64,000 bases of DNA, taken from assembly GCA_011390785.1 (NCBI GenBank), contig JAABRR010000011.1, forward strand, positions 62,001-126,000, given 5' to 3'. The notes under the pieces are model-generated. The model did not search any database and was not told where the DNA came from. It saw only the letters and a program-made list of their open reading frames with translations. The DNA is from Sphingobacteriia bacterium. GTDB taxonomy: Bacteria; Bacteroidota; Bacteroidia; Bacteroidales; UBA7960. Shown piece after piece: positions 1 to 9,430 of the stretch (the first letter of the stretch is position 1; each line of letters begins with the position of its first letter). The position numbers and the translations under genes are program-made.

Positions 1-792
1 AGCAAAAACTTGCTTGAAATTGATATGGCCATGGAGGACATCCGGCTGCTGTATCGTGAAATGGACAGGCTGAGAAAGTTTATAGAGGTGGAGAACATAC
101 AGAACCGACCGGGTATCAGAGAAATAAACATGGCATCTTCTGAAAAATCGGAAAACCATGAACCATTTCAGGAGTCTTCCAATCAACATACTCCAACCCA
201 GAAAAACGAACCGGTAGTTCCTGCTGCTGAACCCGATGCAAGTGTTAAAGTTGTAGAACACCAAATTGCAAAGAAAGATGAAGAAAAAGTAGTAGAAGTA
301 ACAGAACACCCCCCGGCTCCACATGCAAAGGAACCTGTTGAAGAAGTACCCAAACCGGAAAAAACCCCTGAGCCTTTAAGAAACCCAACAGCAGAAGCTA
401 ATCCCATTCAACCTGAGCAACAACTCCAAACAACGATTAAAAAGGCGGGTATTCTGGTTGGTGAAAAATTTTCTTCAGAAAAAAGTTCAGTACATGAACG
501 GCTGGCCCAGATTAAAGATGATACCAGCATTGGAGCACGAATGCAGTCTAAACCAGTTAGCAATCTTAAGGAAGCTATAGGTCTTAACGAAAAGTTCCTT
601 TTTATAAACGAACTTTTTAACGGAGATATCAATGCTTACAACGAATCGATCAATCAGCTCAATTCGCGCGAATCGATTCACCAGGCCTTTGAAATGCTAA
701 ACGGCTTAACATCAGAATATAACTGGGATGGCAAACGATCAGGAGAAACCATTGACAAATTTGCTAACCTCGTGCAGCGAAGATACATGTAA
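1..792 (+). CDS. conserved Bacteroidota hypothetical protein, 5'-truncated by window edge
   Basis: The frame is open to the first base of the window, so the true start may lie outside; ATG codons at 25 and 31 are alternatives. Three parts are visible: a short charged N-terminal helix, a long low-complexity linker rich in Glu, Pro, Lys and Val (about residues 45-150), and a compact C-terminal domain (about residues 175-260) with the motifs SKPVSNLKEAIGLNEKFLF and ELFNGD and a final arginine-rich helix. From memory this C-terminal domain recurs in many Bacteroidota proteins of unknown function, often after a disordered linker. No catalytic motif, signal peptide or membrane segment is visible, so it is probably cytoplasmic, perhaps a binding or scaffold domain. 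It lies upstream of rsmI in the same direction, separated by a repeat-rich gap. Function unknown. Confidence 0.75.
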   Translation, partial: SKNLLEIDMAMEDIRLLYREMDRLRKFIEVENIQNRPGIREINMASSEKSENHEPFQESSNQHTPTQKNEPVVPAAEPDASVKVVEHQIAKKDEEKVVEVTEHPPAPHAKEPVEEVPKPEKTPEPLRNPTAEANPIQPEQQLQTTIKKAGILVGEKFSSEKSSVHERLAQIKDDTSIGARMQSKPVSNLKEAIGLNEKFLFINELFNGDINAYNESINQLNSRESIHQAFEMLNGLTSEYNWDGKRSGETIDKFANLVQRRYM

Positions 793-799
793 ATCATCT

Positions 800-906
800 C
801 ATCCTTAATCTTAATCCTGTTCTAAACCTTTACCGTAGTCTCAACCATATTTTCAACCTTAACCTTAGTCTTAACCCTATTCTCAACCTTAACCTTAACC
901 TTAACA
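800..906. repeat. degenerate CCTTAA hexamer tandem repeat (telomere-like)
   Basis: The gap between the upstream gene and rsmI consists almost entirely of variants of CCTTAA / CTTAAT / CTCAAC. A 15-base unit, TCAACCTTAACCTTA, occurs at 853-867 and again at 883-897, a 30-bp period. The repeat continues up to the rsmI start codon, so the rsmI leader has no purine-rich ribosome binding site. It is a pyrimidine/adenine-biased microsatellite that could change length by slippage. Confidence 0.8.
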
Positions 907-1572
907 ATGCGCCTCTACATCATCCCCACACCAGTTGGAAACCTGGAAGATATCACCCTGAGAGCGATTAAAGTGTTGGGAAGTGTTGACCTGTTATTGG
1001 CTGAAGACACACGAAAAACCGGACAATTATTGCAACATCTTGGGATTAAGGCAAAAATGATGTCACATCATTTGTTTAATGAGCACAAAACAATTCAAAG
1101 TATTGTTGATAAGATTCTTGCGGGTGCAACCATTGGCCTGGTTAGTGATGCCGGAACTCCGGCCATTTCCGACCCCGGGTTTCTACTTGTTCGGGAATGT
1201 ATAAGAAACAATATTACTGTAGAATGTTTACCGGGTCCTACGGCCTTTGTTCCTGCCCTGGTTAACAGTGGTTTGCCGGCAGATCGGTTTTGTTTTGAAG
1301 GATTTTTGCCTGCAAAAAAAGGGAGAAAAACACGTTTGGAAGTCTTGCAGGAAGAAACCCGCACCATGATTTTTTACGAGTCGCCCCACAAACTGCTGCG
1401 AACACTCACCGATTTTTCAACAGTTTTTGGACCGGAAAGGCAGGCATGTATTTGTCGTGAATTATCAAAGATTCATGAAGAAAATGTGAGGGGAACCCTT
1501 ACAGAACTGCTTACTTATTACACCGAACATACACTTAAGGGTGAAATAACACTGATAGTGGCAGGCAAGTAG
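907..1572 (+). CDS. rsmI: 16S rRNA (cytidine(1402)-2'-O)-methyltransferase RsmI
   Basis: RsmI uses S-adenosylmethionine to 2'-O-methylate C1402 of 16S rRNA in the decoding centre, acting on the 30S subunit in the cytoplasm. The 221-residue protein opens with the family hallmark YIIPTPVGNLEDIT. It also carries LLAEDTRKT (about 32-40), the glycine-rich SAM loop LVSDAGTPAISDPG (about 78-91), CLPGPTAFVPALVNSGL and FEGFLPAKKGRK. It is shorter than the roughly 280-residue proteobacterial enzyme because it lacks the extra C-terminal extension; lengths near 220-225 are usual in Bacteroidota. ATG at 907 is the only sensible start, since the hallmark begins at residue 3. It converges with lepA across a 9-bp gap. 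The CCTTAA repeat ends directly before its start, which may influence expression. Confidence 0.95.
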   Translation: MRLYIIPTPVGNLEDITLRAIKVLGSVDLLLAEDTRKTGQLLQHLGIKAKMMSHHLFNEHKTIQSIVDKILAGATIGLVSDAGTPAISDPGFLLVRECIRNNITVECLPGPTAFVPALVNSGLPADRFCFEGFLPAKKGRKTRLEVLQEETRTMIFYESPHKLLRTLTDFSTVFGPERQACICRELSKIHEENVRGTLTELLTYYTEHTLKGEITLIVAGK

Positions 1573-1581
1573 CAACAAATA

Positions 1582-3372
1582 TTAATCGTCAAGCTTAAGA
1601 ACTGCCATAAACGCCGATTGAGGCACTTCTACGTTACCCACCTGACGCATTCTTTTCTTACCTTTTTTCTGTTTTTCCAAAAGTTTACGTTTACGGGTAA
1701 TATCGCCACCATAACATTTGGCGGTAACATCCTTGCGCAGAGCTTTGATGGTTTCGCGTGCAATAATTTTTGCACCAATGCCTGCCTGTATGGCAATATC
1801 GTATTGCTGCCGTGGAATAAGCTTACGAAGTTTCTCGCAGATTTTTTTTCCAAACTCGTAGGCATTATCTCTGTGAATGAGCGCAGAAAGGGCGTCAACA
1901 TGATCGCCATTCAGCAAAATATCGAGCTTAACCAGCTCTGACTGCCGGTATCCAATAGGATGGTAATCGAAAGATGCATACCCTCGAGAGATGGTTTTGA
2001 GCCTGTCGTAAAAATCGAAAACAATTTCGGCCAGAGGCATTTCAAAGGTCATTTCCACGCGGTCTGTGGAGAGATAAACCTGGTTTTTTATCTGCCCGCG
2101 CTTATCCATACACAAAGTCATGATAGCACCGATAAATTCGGATTTGGTAATAATCTGTGCGCGAATATAAGGTTCTTCAATATAATCAAGCACATTGGGG
2201 CCAGGCATATCAGAAGGATTGTTTACGATCTTCATTTCGCCCTTTTTATCAAAAGAATGGTAAGAAACGTTGGGAACAGTTGTAATAACGGTCATCTCGA
2301 ACTCACGTTCAAGCCTTTCCTGAACAATTTCCATATGAAGCATTCCCAGGAAGCCGCAACGAAAACCGAACCCCAGAGCAGCTGATGATTCCGGTTCAAA
2401 TGTTAGAGAAGCATCATTGAGTTGAAGCTTTTCCATGGCAGTGCGTAATTCTTCAAAATCATCATTCTCAACGGGATAAATTCCGGCAAAAACCATGGGT
2501 TTCACGTTTTCAAAACCCACAATCATATCTTTGGTTCCATTTTTAACATGCGTAATGGTATCCCCTACCTTCACTTCCTTTGCTTCCTTAATACCAGAAA
2601 TTATGTACCCCACATCGCCTGCATAAACGGTTTTTCGGGGCATCTGCTGAATTTTCAGCACACCCACTTCATCAGCATTATATTCTTTTTTGGTAGCCAT
2701 GAACTTAACAAGATCACCATTAGAAATTTGACCGTTAAATACCCGATAATAGGCCACAACCCCTCTGAAGGGATTGTAAACAGAATCGAAGATCAAGGCC
2801 TGAAGGGGCGCATTAATATCACCGATAGGATGAGGAACTTTAGAAACAATGGCTTCAAGAATTTTATCTACCCCAAAGCCGGTTTTTCCGCTGGCAGGAA
2901 TGATCTCTTCCAGATCGCAGCCTATCAAATCGATAATCTGGTCAGAAACTTCTTCAGGCATTGCGCTATCGAGATCCATTTTGTTGAGAACCGGGATAAT
3001 TACCAGGTCATGCTCAAGGGCAAGATAAAGATTGGAAATGGTTTGTGCTTCAATGCCCTGTGTGGCATCTATGATGAGCAGAGCCCCTTCACAAGCAGCA
3101 ATACTTCTCGATACTTCATAACTAAAATCAACGTGGCCAGGGGTGTCAATCAGATTCAAAACGTACTTTTCTCCGTCCTGTTCATATTCCATTTGTATGG
3201 CGTGGCTCTTTATAGTTATTCCCCTTTCGCGTTCCAGATCCATATTATCAAGCATCTGGTCCTGAAATTGTCTAACGTTGATGGTGTTGGTAGTTTGCAG
3301 CAACCTGTCGGCCAGGGTACTTTTACCGTGGTCGATGTGCGCAATTATACAAAAATTTCGGATATTCTTCAT
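1582..3372 (-). CDS. lepA: translation elongation factor 4 (LepA)
   Basis: LepA/EF4 is a ribosome-associated GTPase that acts on stalled or pre-translocation ribosomes and in 30S biogenesis. The 596-residue protein has the normal family length. Visible G-motifs are G1 [10 protein letters not shown] (about 10-19), G2 [11 protein letters not shown]3 DTPGHVDF and G4 NKMDLDSA. These are followed by EF-G-like domains II, III and V, including [14 protein letters not shown]. The LepA-specific C-terminal domain is also present, with KANCYGGD-type residues ([19 protein letters not shown]) and [14 protein letters not shown]. It is monocistronic on the minus strand and convergent with rsmI. A TACTTTTG box on its strand at 3467-3474 is a plausible -7 element about 100 bp upstream. 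Confidence 0.97.
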   Translation of the reverse strand: MKNIRNFCIIAHIDHGKSTLADRLLQTTNTINVRQFQDQMLDNMDLERERGITIKSHAIQMEYEQDGEKYVLNLIDTPGHVDFSYEVSRSIAACEGALLIIDATQGIEAQTISNLYLALEHDLVIIPVLNKMDLDSAMPEEVSDQIIDLIGCDLEEIIPASGKTGFGVDKILEAIVSKVPHPIGDINAPLQALIFDSVYNPFRGVVAYYRVFNGQISNGDLVKFMATKKEYNADEVGVLKIQQMPRKTVYAGDVGYIISGIKEAKEVKVGDTITHVKNGTKDMIVGFENVKPMVFAGIYPVENDDFEELRTAMEKLQLNDASLTFEPESSAALGFGFRCGFLGMLHMEIVQERLEREFEMTVITTVPNVSYHSFDKKGEMKIVNNPSDMPGPNVLDYIEEPYIRAQIITKSEFIGAIMTLCMDKRGQIKNQVYLSTDRVEMTFEMPLAEIVFDFYDRLKTISRGYASFDYHPIGYRQSELVKLDILLNGDHVDALSALIHRDNAYEFGKKICEKLRKLIPRQQYDIAIQAGIGAKIIARETIKALRKDVTAKCYGGDITRKRKLLEKQKKGKKRMRQVGNVEVPQSAFMAVLKLDD

Positions 3373-3466
3373 GGATATTACTCTTGTTTAGATGCCACTA
3401 CATAAACCCTATACGGGCAGACATTGTTTCGGAGAAAAAAATAAAAGTGGCTCAATTCTCAGGGTG

Positions 3467-3474
3467 CAAAAGTA
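3467..3474 (-). promoter_or_regulatory. putative Bacteroidota -7 box for lepA
   Basis: Read on the minus strand these bases are TACTTTTG, matching TAnnTTTG of the Bacteroidota primary sigma factor. No good TTTG lies 19-21 bases further upstream, so support comes only from the -7 box and its place in the lepA upstream gap. Confidence 0.35.
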
Positions 3475-3591
3475 CAACTAAATTTGATATTTTTTAAGGG
3501 AAAAAAGTGGGGGAATTTCAATGGTTTTCTGTGCTGACTTATTGAAGGTTAAGATGTTTTAATTTATATCCATTCTAAACAAAAAAGCACT

Positions 3592-3599
3592 TATTTTTG
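3592..3599 (+). promoter_or_regulatory. putative -7 box for the HesB/IscA-like gene
   Basis: TATTTTTG matches TAnnTTTG and lies 55 bp before the start codon of the HesB/IscA-like gene. No convincing -33 box is seen. Confidence 0.3.
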
Positions 3600-3654
3600 T
3601 AGAAATATTAGTAATAAAAAAATTTAGTATTTATTTTTAAAAAACGAGAAATTT

Positions 3655-4002
3655 ATGTTCACAATCACCGATAAGGCCATAACAGAATTAAAAAATATCC
3701 TAACCGGCCCCGACATGCCTGAAAAACCTGGCATCAGAGTGTTTGCGCAAAGTGGCGGTTGCTGCTCAAACAACAACCTGGGCATTGAGATAGCAGATCT
3801 ATCAAAGACCGATTTACCCGGAGATGATTTTAACGGATTGAAAGTACTGGTTGATGATCAGGCAAAAGATATTGCCGACAATGCAACCATCGATTTTTAC
3901 GACCATCTTGAAAACCCAGGATTTAAAGTGCTATGGCAGAATGCCCAACAGCATCAACACAATCATGATCATGGTAATGGGGGTTGTGGTTGTCATAACT
4001 AA
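3655..4002 (+). CDS. HesB/IscA-like iron-sulfur family protein with His-rich tail
   Basis: This 115-residue protein has the IscA/HesB (A-type Fe-S carrier) outline. It starts with ITDKAITELKNIL, then has the strand GIRVFAQSGGCCSNNNLG with Cys36-Cys37, a middle LKVLVDDQAKDIADNATIDF segment, and Cys111 and Cys113 at the C-terminus (GGCGC). A-type carriers hold iron or an Fe-S cluster through one internal and two C-terminal cysteines, and that spacing is kept here. The residues before the last pair form a histidine-rich stretch (about 99-106) that canonical IscA lacks and that could bind metal. No suf/isc genes are adjacent, and the gene is followed by a strong terminator. It could be a HesB-like branch with a role other than general cluster delivery; substrate unknown. 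Confidence 0.7.
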   Translation: MFTITDKAITELKNILTGPDMPEKPGIRVFAQSGGCCSNNNLGIEIADLSKTDLPGDDFNGLKVLVDDQAKDIADNATIDFYDHLENPGFKVLWQNAQQHQHNHDHGNGGCGCHN

Positions 4003-4028
4003 ACTTTTCCATTTCACATAAAAAAATA

Positions 4029-4069
4029 AGGCCGTCTCAATAAAAATCACTGAGACGGCCTAATTTTTT
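4029..4069. terminator. bidirectional intrinsic terminator
   Basis: A perfect 11-bp stem (AGGCCGTCTCA at 4029-4039 with TGAGACGGCCT at 4051-4061) encloses an 11-base loop. It is followed by TTTTTT on the plus strand and preceded by AAAAAA, which gives a U-run on the minus strand. It sits between the convergent HesB-like gene and the TonB receptor gene and can serve both. Confidence 0.9.
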
Positions 4070-4092
4070 GTTGATTGTTTTTTAAGACTAAT

Positions 4093-7000
4093 CTAGAAGA
4101 TATATCTTACACCAATCTGTAACTGCCACAATTGGTTAAAGTTAAAGAAGGTAGAATAAGATTCTGAAAGATAATTGCCATCATCATCCTTAACCATGGA
4201 AAAAATAGGCTCATTGTTGGCATCTACGCCTTCATAGGTAAGAATCTGACCGTTGTTTGCATTAAACATGTTTTTGTTAACACCCCATTCACTGTTCAGG
4301 AGGTTACCAAAGTTTAAGATGTCAAGATTAAATTGCAGTGTATTTTTCTGTCCGGCAATATTAATACTGAAATCCTGTGCAAAACGCAAATCAAACCTGT
4401 GTGTCCATGGTGCTCTTGCAGCATAAGCTTCAGCGTAACTACCCTTATTTCTGCTCAGATAGTTGTCTTGATCAACAAATGCAAAGAAAGCATCTTCATC
4501 GGCCTGGCTAACAAAATTTATTTCGCCTTTTTCACTTGGAATATAGATTAAGTCAGTTCCAATTCCATCACCATTCATATCATTTGTATAAGTGAAGCTA
4601 TATCCATAGGGAGAATAACCTGCATAGAACAAATTAACAGTGGTGGCCATATGATCGTTGGCATACGGAATTCTATAAGAAGCAGAAGCAATAGCCTTTG
4701 AAGGAATAACAAATTGTGAACGCTGAGCTTCGGGTAAATGAGGACCATTAACCTGGAAGAGACCAGTGTAAGCTGATGCAGCATTGCTACCGGGCATACC
4801 TGAAACTTCTTTGGATTCAGTGTAGGTATAAGCTGCCATTAAATTAAGATTTTCTATTGGCTCAGCAAAAATTGAGATGTTTCCAATAGCACCCCAGCCT
4901 TCGCTGGTATTTGTCAGTACATAAGCATCTCTGGAAGCATAAGTAATATCATCTTCGTCAGGATAAATGTATCTGTCGTCGGGTCCGCTGAAACGCTCCC
5001 AGCTATTATCAGGTTGCATCAGGTTATAATTTTGAAGCATTACAGAATTGATGCTTTTTGTATAAATCCCTTCAATGGTTATGGATAATGGGAAATCGGC
5101 CGGAACGTCATAATCTAATGCCAAAGAGGTTTTCCATACCTGTGGCATTCTGAAATCAGGGTCAACAGCATTTACATCGCGTGGAAGAGCACCATCTTCA
5201 GGAGAAATCGTATTTTGAAGATTCAGTATTTCAATCATTTCATCTACATCAGTAATCATGGGTCCGGCAAGTAATGCTAGTGCAGGATTTACCTGATTAA
5301 TTGAACCATCTTCATTATAAGTTGTAGTGGCTCTATAACTTCCCTGCACCATACCAGAGTTTGTGGGCATATTGGTAAAGAATACCAATGGCAACCTACC
5401 AGTAAACAGGCCAGTACCACCGCGTAGCTTAAAAGTCTGATTACCAACTACATCCCATGAAAAACCAGCCCTTGGTGAAACCTGAACTTTCGCACCAGGC
5501 CATGAGCCGGTATCAATTTTTCTACCGCCAAAATCCAAATCATAAATTGCATTATTTCTGATAAGATTATCAGCATATTGAATGTAGTCAGCACGTACTC
5601 CATATGTCAATTTGAAATTGGGGTTAACAGTCCATTCGTCCTGTGCATAAAGGCCAATCTGGTTAAAAGCCACTTCTGCAGCTGGATTTAATTCTCCATC
5701 ATACCCATAAGTTAAGGCAAAATCTCTTGGAGCAGCCTGATTCAAAAAGTCATCAAGACTGGCATAGCGATAGTAACCTGTTCCATTACGCATATAAGAG
5801 TTATTTGCCATTTGGTACTCATAACTTGCTCCTGCTGTAATATTATGGTCACCTAAATAATAGCTGAGGTTATTGGTGATGTTGAAAATATTATTATTAA
5901 CACCGTTATTCCATGTAAATAATTCATAACCAGCAGACATATAAGGCTCAATGATTTGGTTCCCATCACCATCAACACCATTCATAATATCAATAAAGGG
6001 GAATGGGCTTGAAGTAGAACCACGAACATCCTGAATTCTTGTGTAAGTTGTAAGAAACTTATTGGAAAGGTTATCAGATATACGGCTGTTTAAATCAAGT
6101 GATACTGAATTTACTATGTTATCAGATGAATAAATCGAATTAGCAAAGGCCATTGAATATTGGGAAATACGATCCATACTCCTGTTACGGAAACCGCCGT
6201 CGGTTGAGTTACCGTTTGTGGGATTCCAACCCTGATTCTTGGTAAAGTTATAGCGCAAACTCACTTTGTTGGCATTATTGATGTTCCAGTCAAGACGGGC
6301 AAGAAGCTTCCTGTTGCTTTCATCAGCTGGAAAATCAGTTGATGAACCGGGGTTATAACCATAGTTATCAATTAAGTGTTGTCTTACAAGTTCCATATCA
6401 GAAAGACTGGTGCGTGAAAGCATTTGGTCGGTATTGGCAATTCCATTATCTGAAGGTCTCCAGGTAACAACCTGTCCGGGGCGTAACTCATATTCACCAT
6501 TAACAAAGAAGAACAATTTATTTTTGATGATGGGCCCGCCCAGGGTTCCACCAATTATTTGCCTTGATTCTTCGTCACGGTCACCAAAATCTACATCACC
6601 AATAGAGTTGCCTCGCATATCCTGATTATACAAATAAGAATAGGCAGAACCTCTGAAGGTATTGGTACCAGACTTAGTAATAGCATTGATTCCACCACCA
6701 ATAAAGTTGGTCTGACGTACATCAAATGGCGCAATCACCACCTGCATTTCTTCAATAGCATCCAAAGAAATTGGGTTACCACCACCAGGCAAACTACTAC
6801 TTAAACCAAAGTTGTTATTGAAATTAGCTCCATCAACAGTAAAGTTGGTGGAACGACCATCACCACCAGCAAAACCCATTCCGTTTGCGAAGGGAGAATA
6901 ACGGGCAACATCCTGAATGCTACGGTTAATGGTAGGCATTGAAGTAAGTTGCTGATTCGAAATATTAGTAGTGGCGCCAGTTCTATCCGTTTGAAATGCA

Positions 7001-7383
7001 GAGGCTCTCATTCCCACAATAACTACTTCACCCAGTTCAACGGCACCATCACTTAAAACAGCATTTAGGGTAAAAGTCTCTCCAAGCAATAAATTGATAT
7101 CCGAAAATGCTTCCCTTGAATATCCAATATAGGATACTTCGACATTGTAAGGCCCACCGGTACGCATACCCTGCAGGTTAAAACGACCTTCGGGGTTTGT
7201 GGTAGTACCATACTGTGTACCTGATGGGGTGTGAGTGGCAATTACAGTTGCTCCAGGTAATGGATCATTGTTCGCATCTACTATACGGCCAGTCATACCC
7301 GAAGTTGTAATCTGCGCGTACATTGTTCCGCTTAACAGCATAAGAGCTGCTAAAAACAAAATGATTTTACTTGTTCTTTTCAT
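4093..7383 (-). CDS. Oar-like TonB-dependent outer-membrane receptor
   Basis: This 1096-residue outer-membrane transporter or adhesin resembles the Oar branch of TonB-dependent receptors. From ATG at 7383 it starts MKRTSKIILFLAALMLLSG, a clear signal peptide ending near YAQ. A longer frame from 7449 would add 22 polar residues before the signal, so the shorter start is chosen. A carboxypeptidase-like regulatory domain follows (GRIVDANNDPLPGATV, GRFNLQGMRTGG). A plug domain comes next (STNFTVDGANFNNNFG, EEMQVVIAPFDVRQ, GGGINAITKSGTN) and then a long beta-barrel ending in the aromatic strand LQIGVRYIF. The ligand is unknown: no SusD partner is adjacent, and Oar-type receptors have been linked to protein or surface functions rather than glycans. 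It stands alone, bounded by a terminator, with a -7 box at 7477-7484. Confidence 0.9.
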   Translation of the reverse strand: MKRTSKIILFLAALMLLSGTMYAQITTSGMTGRIVDANNDPLPGATVIATHTPSGTQYGTTTNPEGRFNLQGMRTGGPYNVEVSYIGYSREAFSDINLLLGETFTLNAVLSDGAVELGEVVIVGMRASAFQTDRTGATTNISNQQLTSMPTINRSIQDVARYSPFANGMGFAGGDGRSTNFTVDGANFNNNFGLSSSLPGGGNPISLDAIEEMQVVIAPFDVRQTNFIGGGINAITKSGTNTFRGSAYSYLYNQDMRGNSIGDVDFGDRDEESRQIIGGTLGGPIIKNKLFFFVNGEYELRPGQVVTWRPSDNGIANTDQMLSRTSLSDMELVRQHLIDNYGYNPGSSTDFPADESNRKLLARLDWNINNANKVSLRYNFTKNQGWNPTNGNSTDGGFRNRSMDRISQYSMAFANSIYSSDNIVNSVSLDLNSRISDNLSNKFLTTYTRIQDVRGSTSSPFPFIDIMNGVDGDGNQIIEPYMSAGYELFTWNNGVNNNIFNITNNLSYYLGDHNITAGASYEYQMANNSYMRNGTGYYRYASLDDFLNQAAPRDFALTYGYDGELNPAAEVAFNQIGLYAQDEWTVNPNFKLTYGVRADYIQYADNLIRNNAIYDLDFGGRKIDTGSWPGAKVQVSPRAGFSWDVVGNQTFKLRGGTGLFTGRLPLVFFTNMPTNSGMVQGSYRATTTYNEDGSINQVNPALALLAGPMITDVDEMIEILNLQNTISPEDGALPRDVNAVDPDFRMPQVWKTSLALDYDVPADFPLSITIEGIYTKSINSVMLQNYNLMQPDNSWERFSGPDDRYIYPDEDDITYASRDAYVLTNTSEGWGAIGNISIFAEPIENLNLMAAYTYTESKEVSGMPGSNAASAYTGLFQVNGPHLPEAQRSQFVIPSKAIASASYRIPYANDHMATTVNLFYAGYSPYGYSFTYTNDMNGDGIGTDLIYIPSEKGEINFVSQADEDAFFAFVDQDNYLSRNKGSYAEAYAARAPWTHRFDLRFAQDFSINIAGQKNTLQFNLDILNFGNLLNSEWGVNKNMFNANNGQILTYEGVDANNEPIFSMVKDDDGNYLSESYSTFFNFNQLWQLQIGVRYIF

Positions 7384-7476
7384 TTTAAAATTGTTTTTGT
7401 TTGAAATTTGTTTTTGTTTGTTGTTGAATAATAAGTAAAACGTATGCAATTTTAATAGGTAATCTTAATTTAGGTG

Positions 7477-7484
7477 CAAAAATA
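7477..7484 (-). promoter_or_regulatory. putative promoter of the TonB receptor gene
   Basis: On the minus strand TATTTTTG matches TAnnTTTG. TTG triplets lie 16 bases (7501-7503) and 22 bases (7507-7509) further upstream, near the expected -33 position. The leader would be about 85-90 bases. Confidence 0.4.
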
Positions 7485-7636
7485 CAATTTGCTGTAAGGC
7501 CAATTGCAATGTAGGGTTTATTTTTTCTTTGTTACCATATTAAGAAATTGTTAAGTATTTAATTTCTGCGACATTCAGATTTACATCGGCAATTATTTTA
7601 GTATAATTTAAAATATAGAATGCTACTATTTAGTTT

Positions 7637-8728
7637 TTAAAAAAGTATAGAGGGGCGTCTTGGATTTGATGTAGATTTTCCCTTTTTCAAAGTAAAAGCA
7701 AATGTAGAACCTACCCCCAGCGTGCTTCTTACATTGATAGTTTGATTATGAGCTTCTATAATATGCTTTACGATGGCCAGGCCCAGTCCTGAGCCACCTT
7801 CACCTGATTTTCTTGTCCGGCTTCTATCGCCCCGGTAAAATCTTTCGAATACCCTTGTAATCTCTTCACGGGGAATGCCTGTGCCACTATCTGTTACTTC
7901 GACAAGAATATTTTCATCCATATCAAAAAAACTGATTTTTGTTCGGCCGTTTTCTGTACCATACTTTATGGAATTGACAATAAGGTTGGTTAAAACCTGT
8001 TGAATCCTTAATCGATCGGCGTTTACCAATATGGCACTATCATAGTTTTCTGCCAGGTACAGTCTGATATTTTTCTTATCGGCTTTGATCTCAAACAGAT
8101 CGATCACATCAAGGGCGAGGGCTACCAAATCAAAAGTTTCCAGTTTAAGCTTCATTTCACCGGCTTCGAACTTTGAAATAGCTTCAAGATCTTCAATGAT
8201 AGAAATCATCCTGTCAATGCTTTTCTCAGTGCGTTCAAGATATTTTCTGTTTATCTGGGGGTCATCCATTCCACCGTCGAGCAAGGTGAGAACATAACCT
8301 TGTATATTAAAAATGGGTGTTTTTAGTTCGTGTGATACATTGCCTAGAAACTCGCGGCGATAGGCTTCCAGTTTTTTAAGATCATCAACCTCCTGACTTT
8401 TGTATTTTGCCCATTCCACTACTTCCTTATTGGTTTGCTCAATAATATCCTGATTGTTTAATATAGCACTTTTATTTTGCTTCTTCGGCGCTTTCAGATC
8501 ATGGATGGTTTTATAAATCAGGCGAATTTTCTCGTAAATAAATTTATCCAGTATATATTTATAAATAACAAATGAAACTGGAAAAATCAAAATATTTGTT
8601 AGAAAAAATACTCCTGCATTCCATTTATAATCATACAACAGGCCTACCAAAGTGTAAACCAAAGAAAAGGTAACCATCACTACTAGTGATGCTAAAATGG
8701 ATAAACGCTGCGAAGTGGAAAAGTTCAT
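7637..8728 (-). CDS. PhoR-type sensor histidine kinase
   Basis: This 363-residue membrane sensor kinase has two N-terminal transmembrane helices (about 10-32 and 40-60) with almost no periplasmic loop. A helical linker follows, then a HisKA domain with phospho-acceptor His133 in FLGNVSHELKTPIFNI. The HATPase_c domain shows N-box VLTNLIVNSIKYG, G1 VEVTDSGTGIPREE, F-box FERFYRGDRSR and G2 GGSGLGLAIVKHI. The missing sensory loop suggests it detects membrane or intracellular signals, or relies on a partner. It follows its response regulator by 9 bp in the same transcription unit, the usual PhoB-PhoR-like order. Phosphate control is one possibility, but no pst genes are present, so the stimulus is unknown. 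Confidence 0.92.
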   Translation of the reverse strand: MNFSTSQRLSILASLVVMVTFSLVYTLVGLLYDYKWNAGVFFLTNILIFPVSFVIYKYILDKFIYEKIRLIYKTIHDLKAPKKQNKSAILNNQDIIEQTNKEVVEWAKYKSQEVDDLKKLEAYRREFLGNVSHELKTPIFNIQGYVLTLLDGGMDDPQINRKYLERTEKSIDRMISIIEDLEAISKFEAGEMKLKLETFDLVALALDVIDLFEIKADKKNIRLYLAENYDSAILVNADRLRIQQVLTNLIVNSIKYGTENGRTKISFFDMDENILVEVTDSGTGIPREEITRVFERFYRGDRSRTRKSGEGGSGLGLAIVKHIIEAHNQTINVRSTLGVGSTFAFTLKKGKSTSNPRRPSILF

Positions 8729-8737
8729 TATTAAAGG

Positions 8738-9430
8738 TTACACTTCAAATTTATATCCTACCCCTTTTACTGTCTTTATGTATTCGATACCAATTTTTTC
8801 TCGCAATTTTCTAACGTGAACATCTATCGTTCGGTCGCCAACAACCACATTGTTCCCCCAAACCTTGGAAAATATTTCTTCGCGGGTAAAAACTTTATTA
8901 GGTTTTGAAGCCAGAAGTGTTAGGAGTTCAAATTCCTTTTTGGGTAATACAATTTCCTGCTCAGCCCTTATAATTACATATCGCTCCTTATCAATAACAA
9001 TATCACCTACCTCGATCATACTATCGGATTCCGAACCACTAAGCGAAGATGAATATCTACGCAACAAAGCTTTTACCCGGCTCAAAAGTAAAGCAGGTTT
9101 TATAGGTTTAGAAATATAATCATCAGCACCGGCATCAAATCCAGCCATTTGCGAATAGTCTTCACTTCTGGCAGTTAGAAATATAATAATACTATTTTGC
9201 AACGAGGGTACTTTTTTAAGCTCTTGGCAGGTTTCCATGCCGTCCATTTCTGGCATCATTACATCAAGGATGATTAGGTGGGGAAGTATTTTCTTTGAAG
9301 TTTCAATAGCGCTTTTCCCGTTATTTTCCGTAAATACCTGGTAACCTTCCTTACGCAAATTATAGCTTACAAATTCAAGTATATCAGGTTCATCATCCAC
9401 CAACAGTATTATATATTCATTTGCATTCAT
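8738..9430 (-). CDS. OmpR/PhoB-family response regulator
   Basis: This is a 230-residue DNA-binding response regulator. The N-terminal receiver has the acidic pair Asp12/Asp13, phospho-acceptor Asp56 in LIILDVMMPEMDG, a Thr in FLTARSE and Lys in YISKPIKP. The C-terminal winged helix (about 135-230) has FELLTLLASKPNKVFTREEI and RTIDVHVRKLREKIG, typical of PhoB/OmpR recognition helices. It is the first gene of a two-gene unit with the histidine kinase 9 bp downstream, so the two very probably form one signalling pair. The targets cannot be read from the sequence. Confidence 0.94.
   Translation of the reverse strand: MNANEYIILLVDDEPDILEFVSYNLRKEGYQVFTENNGKSAIETSKKILPHLIILDVMMPEMDGMETCQELKKVPSLQNSIIIFLTARSEDYSQMAGFDAGADDYISKPIKPALLLSRVKALLRRYSSSLSGSESDSMIEVGDIVIDKERYVIIRAEQEIVLPKKEFELLTLLASKPNKVFTREEIFSKVWGNNVVVGDRTIDVHVRKLREKIGIEYIKTVKGVGYKFEV

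Noticed and set aside
2548..3405. 285-codon open frame on the plus strand opposite lepA
   Set aside because: It lies fully antisense to a highly conserved gene, with a product rich in Asn, Ile, His and Phe and no family features; it reflects codon bias of lepA.
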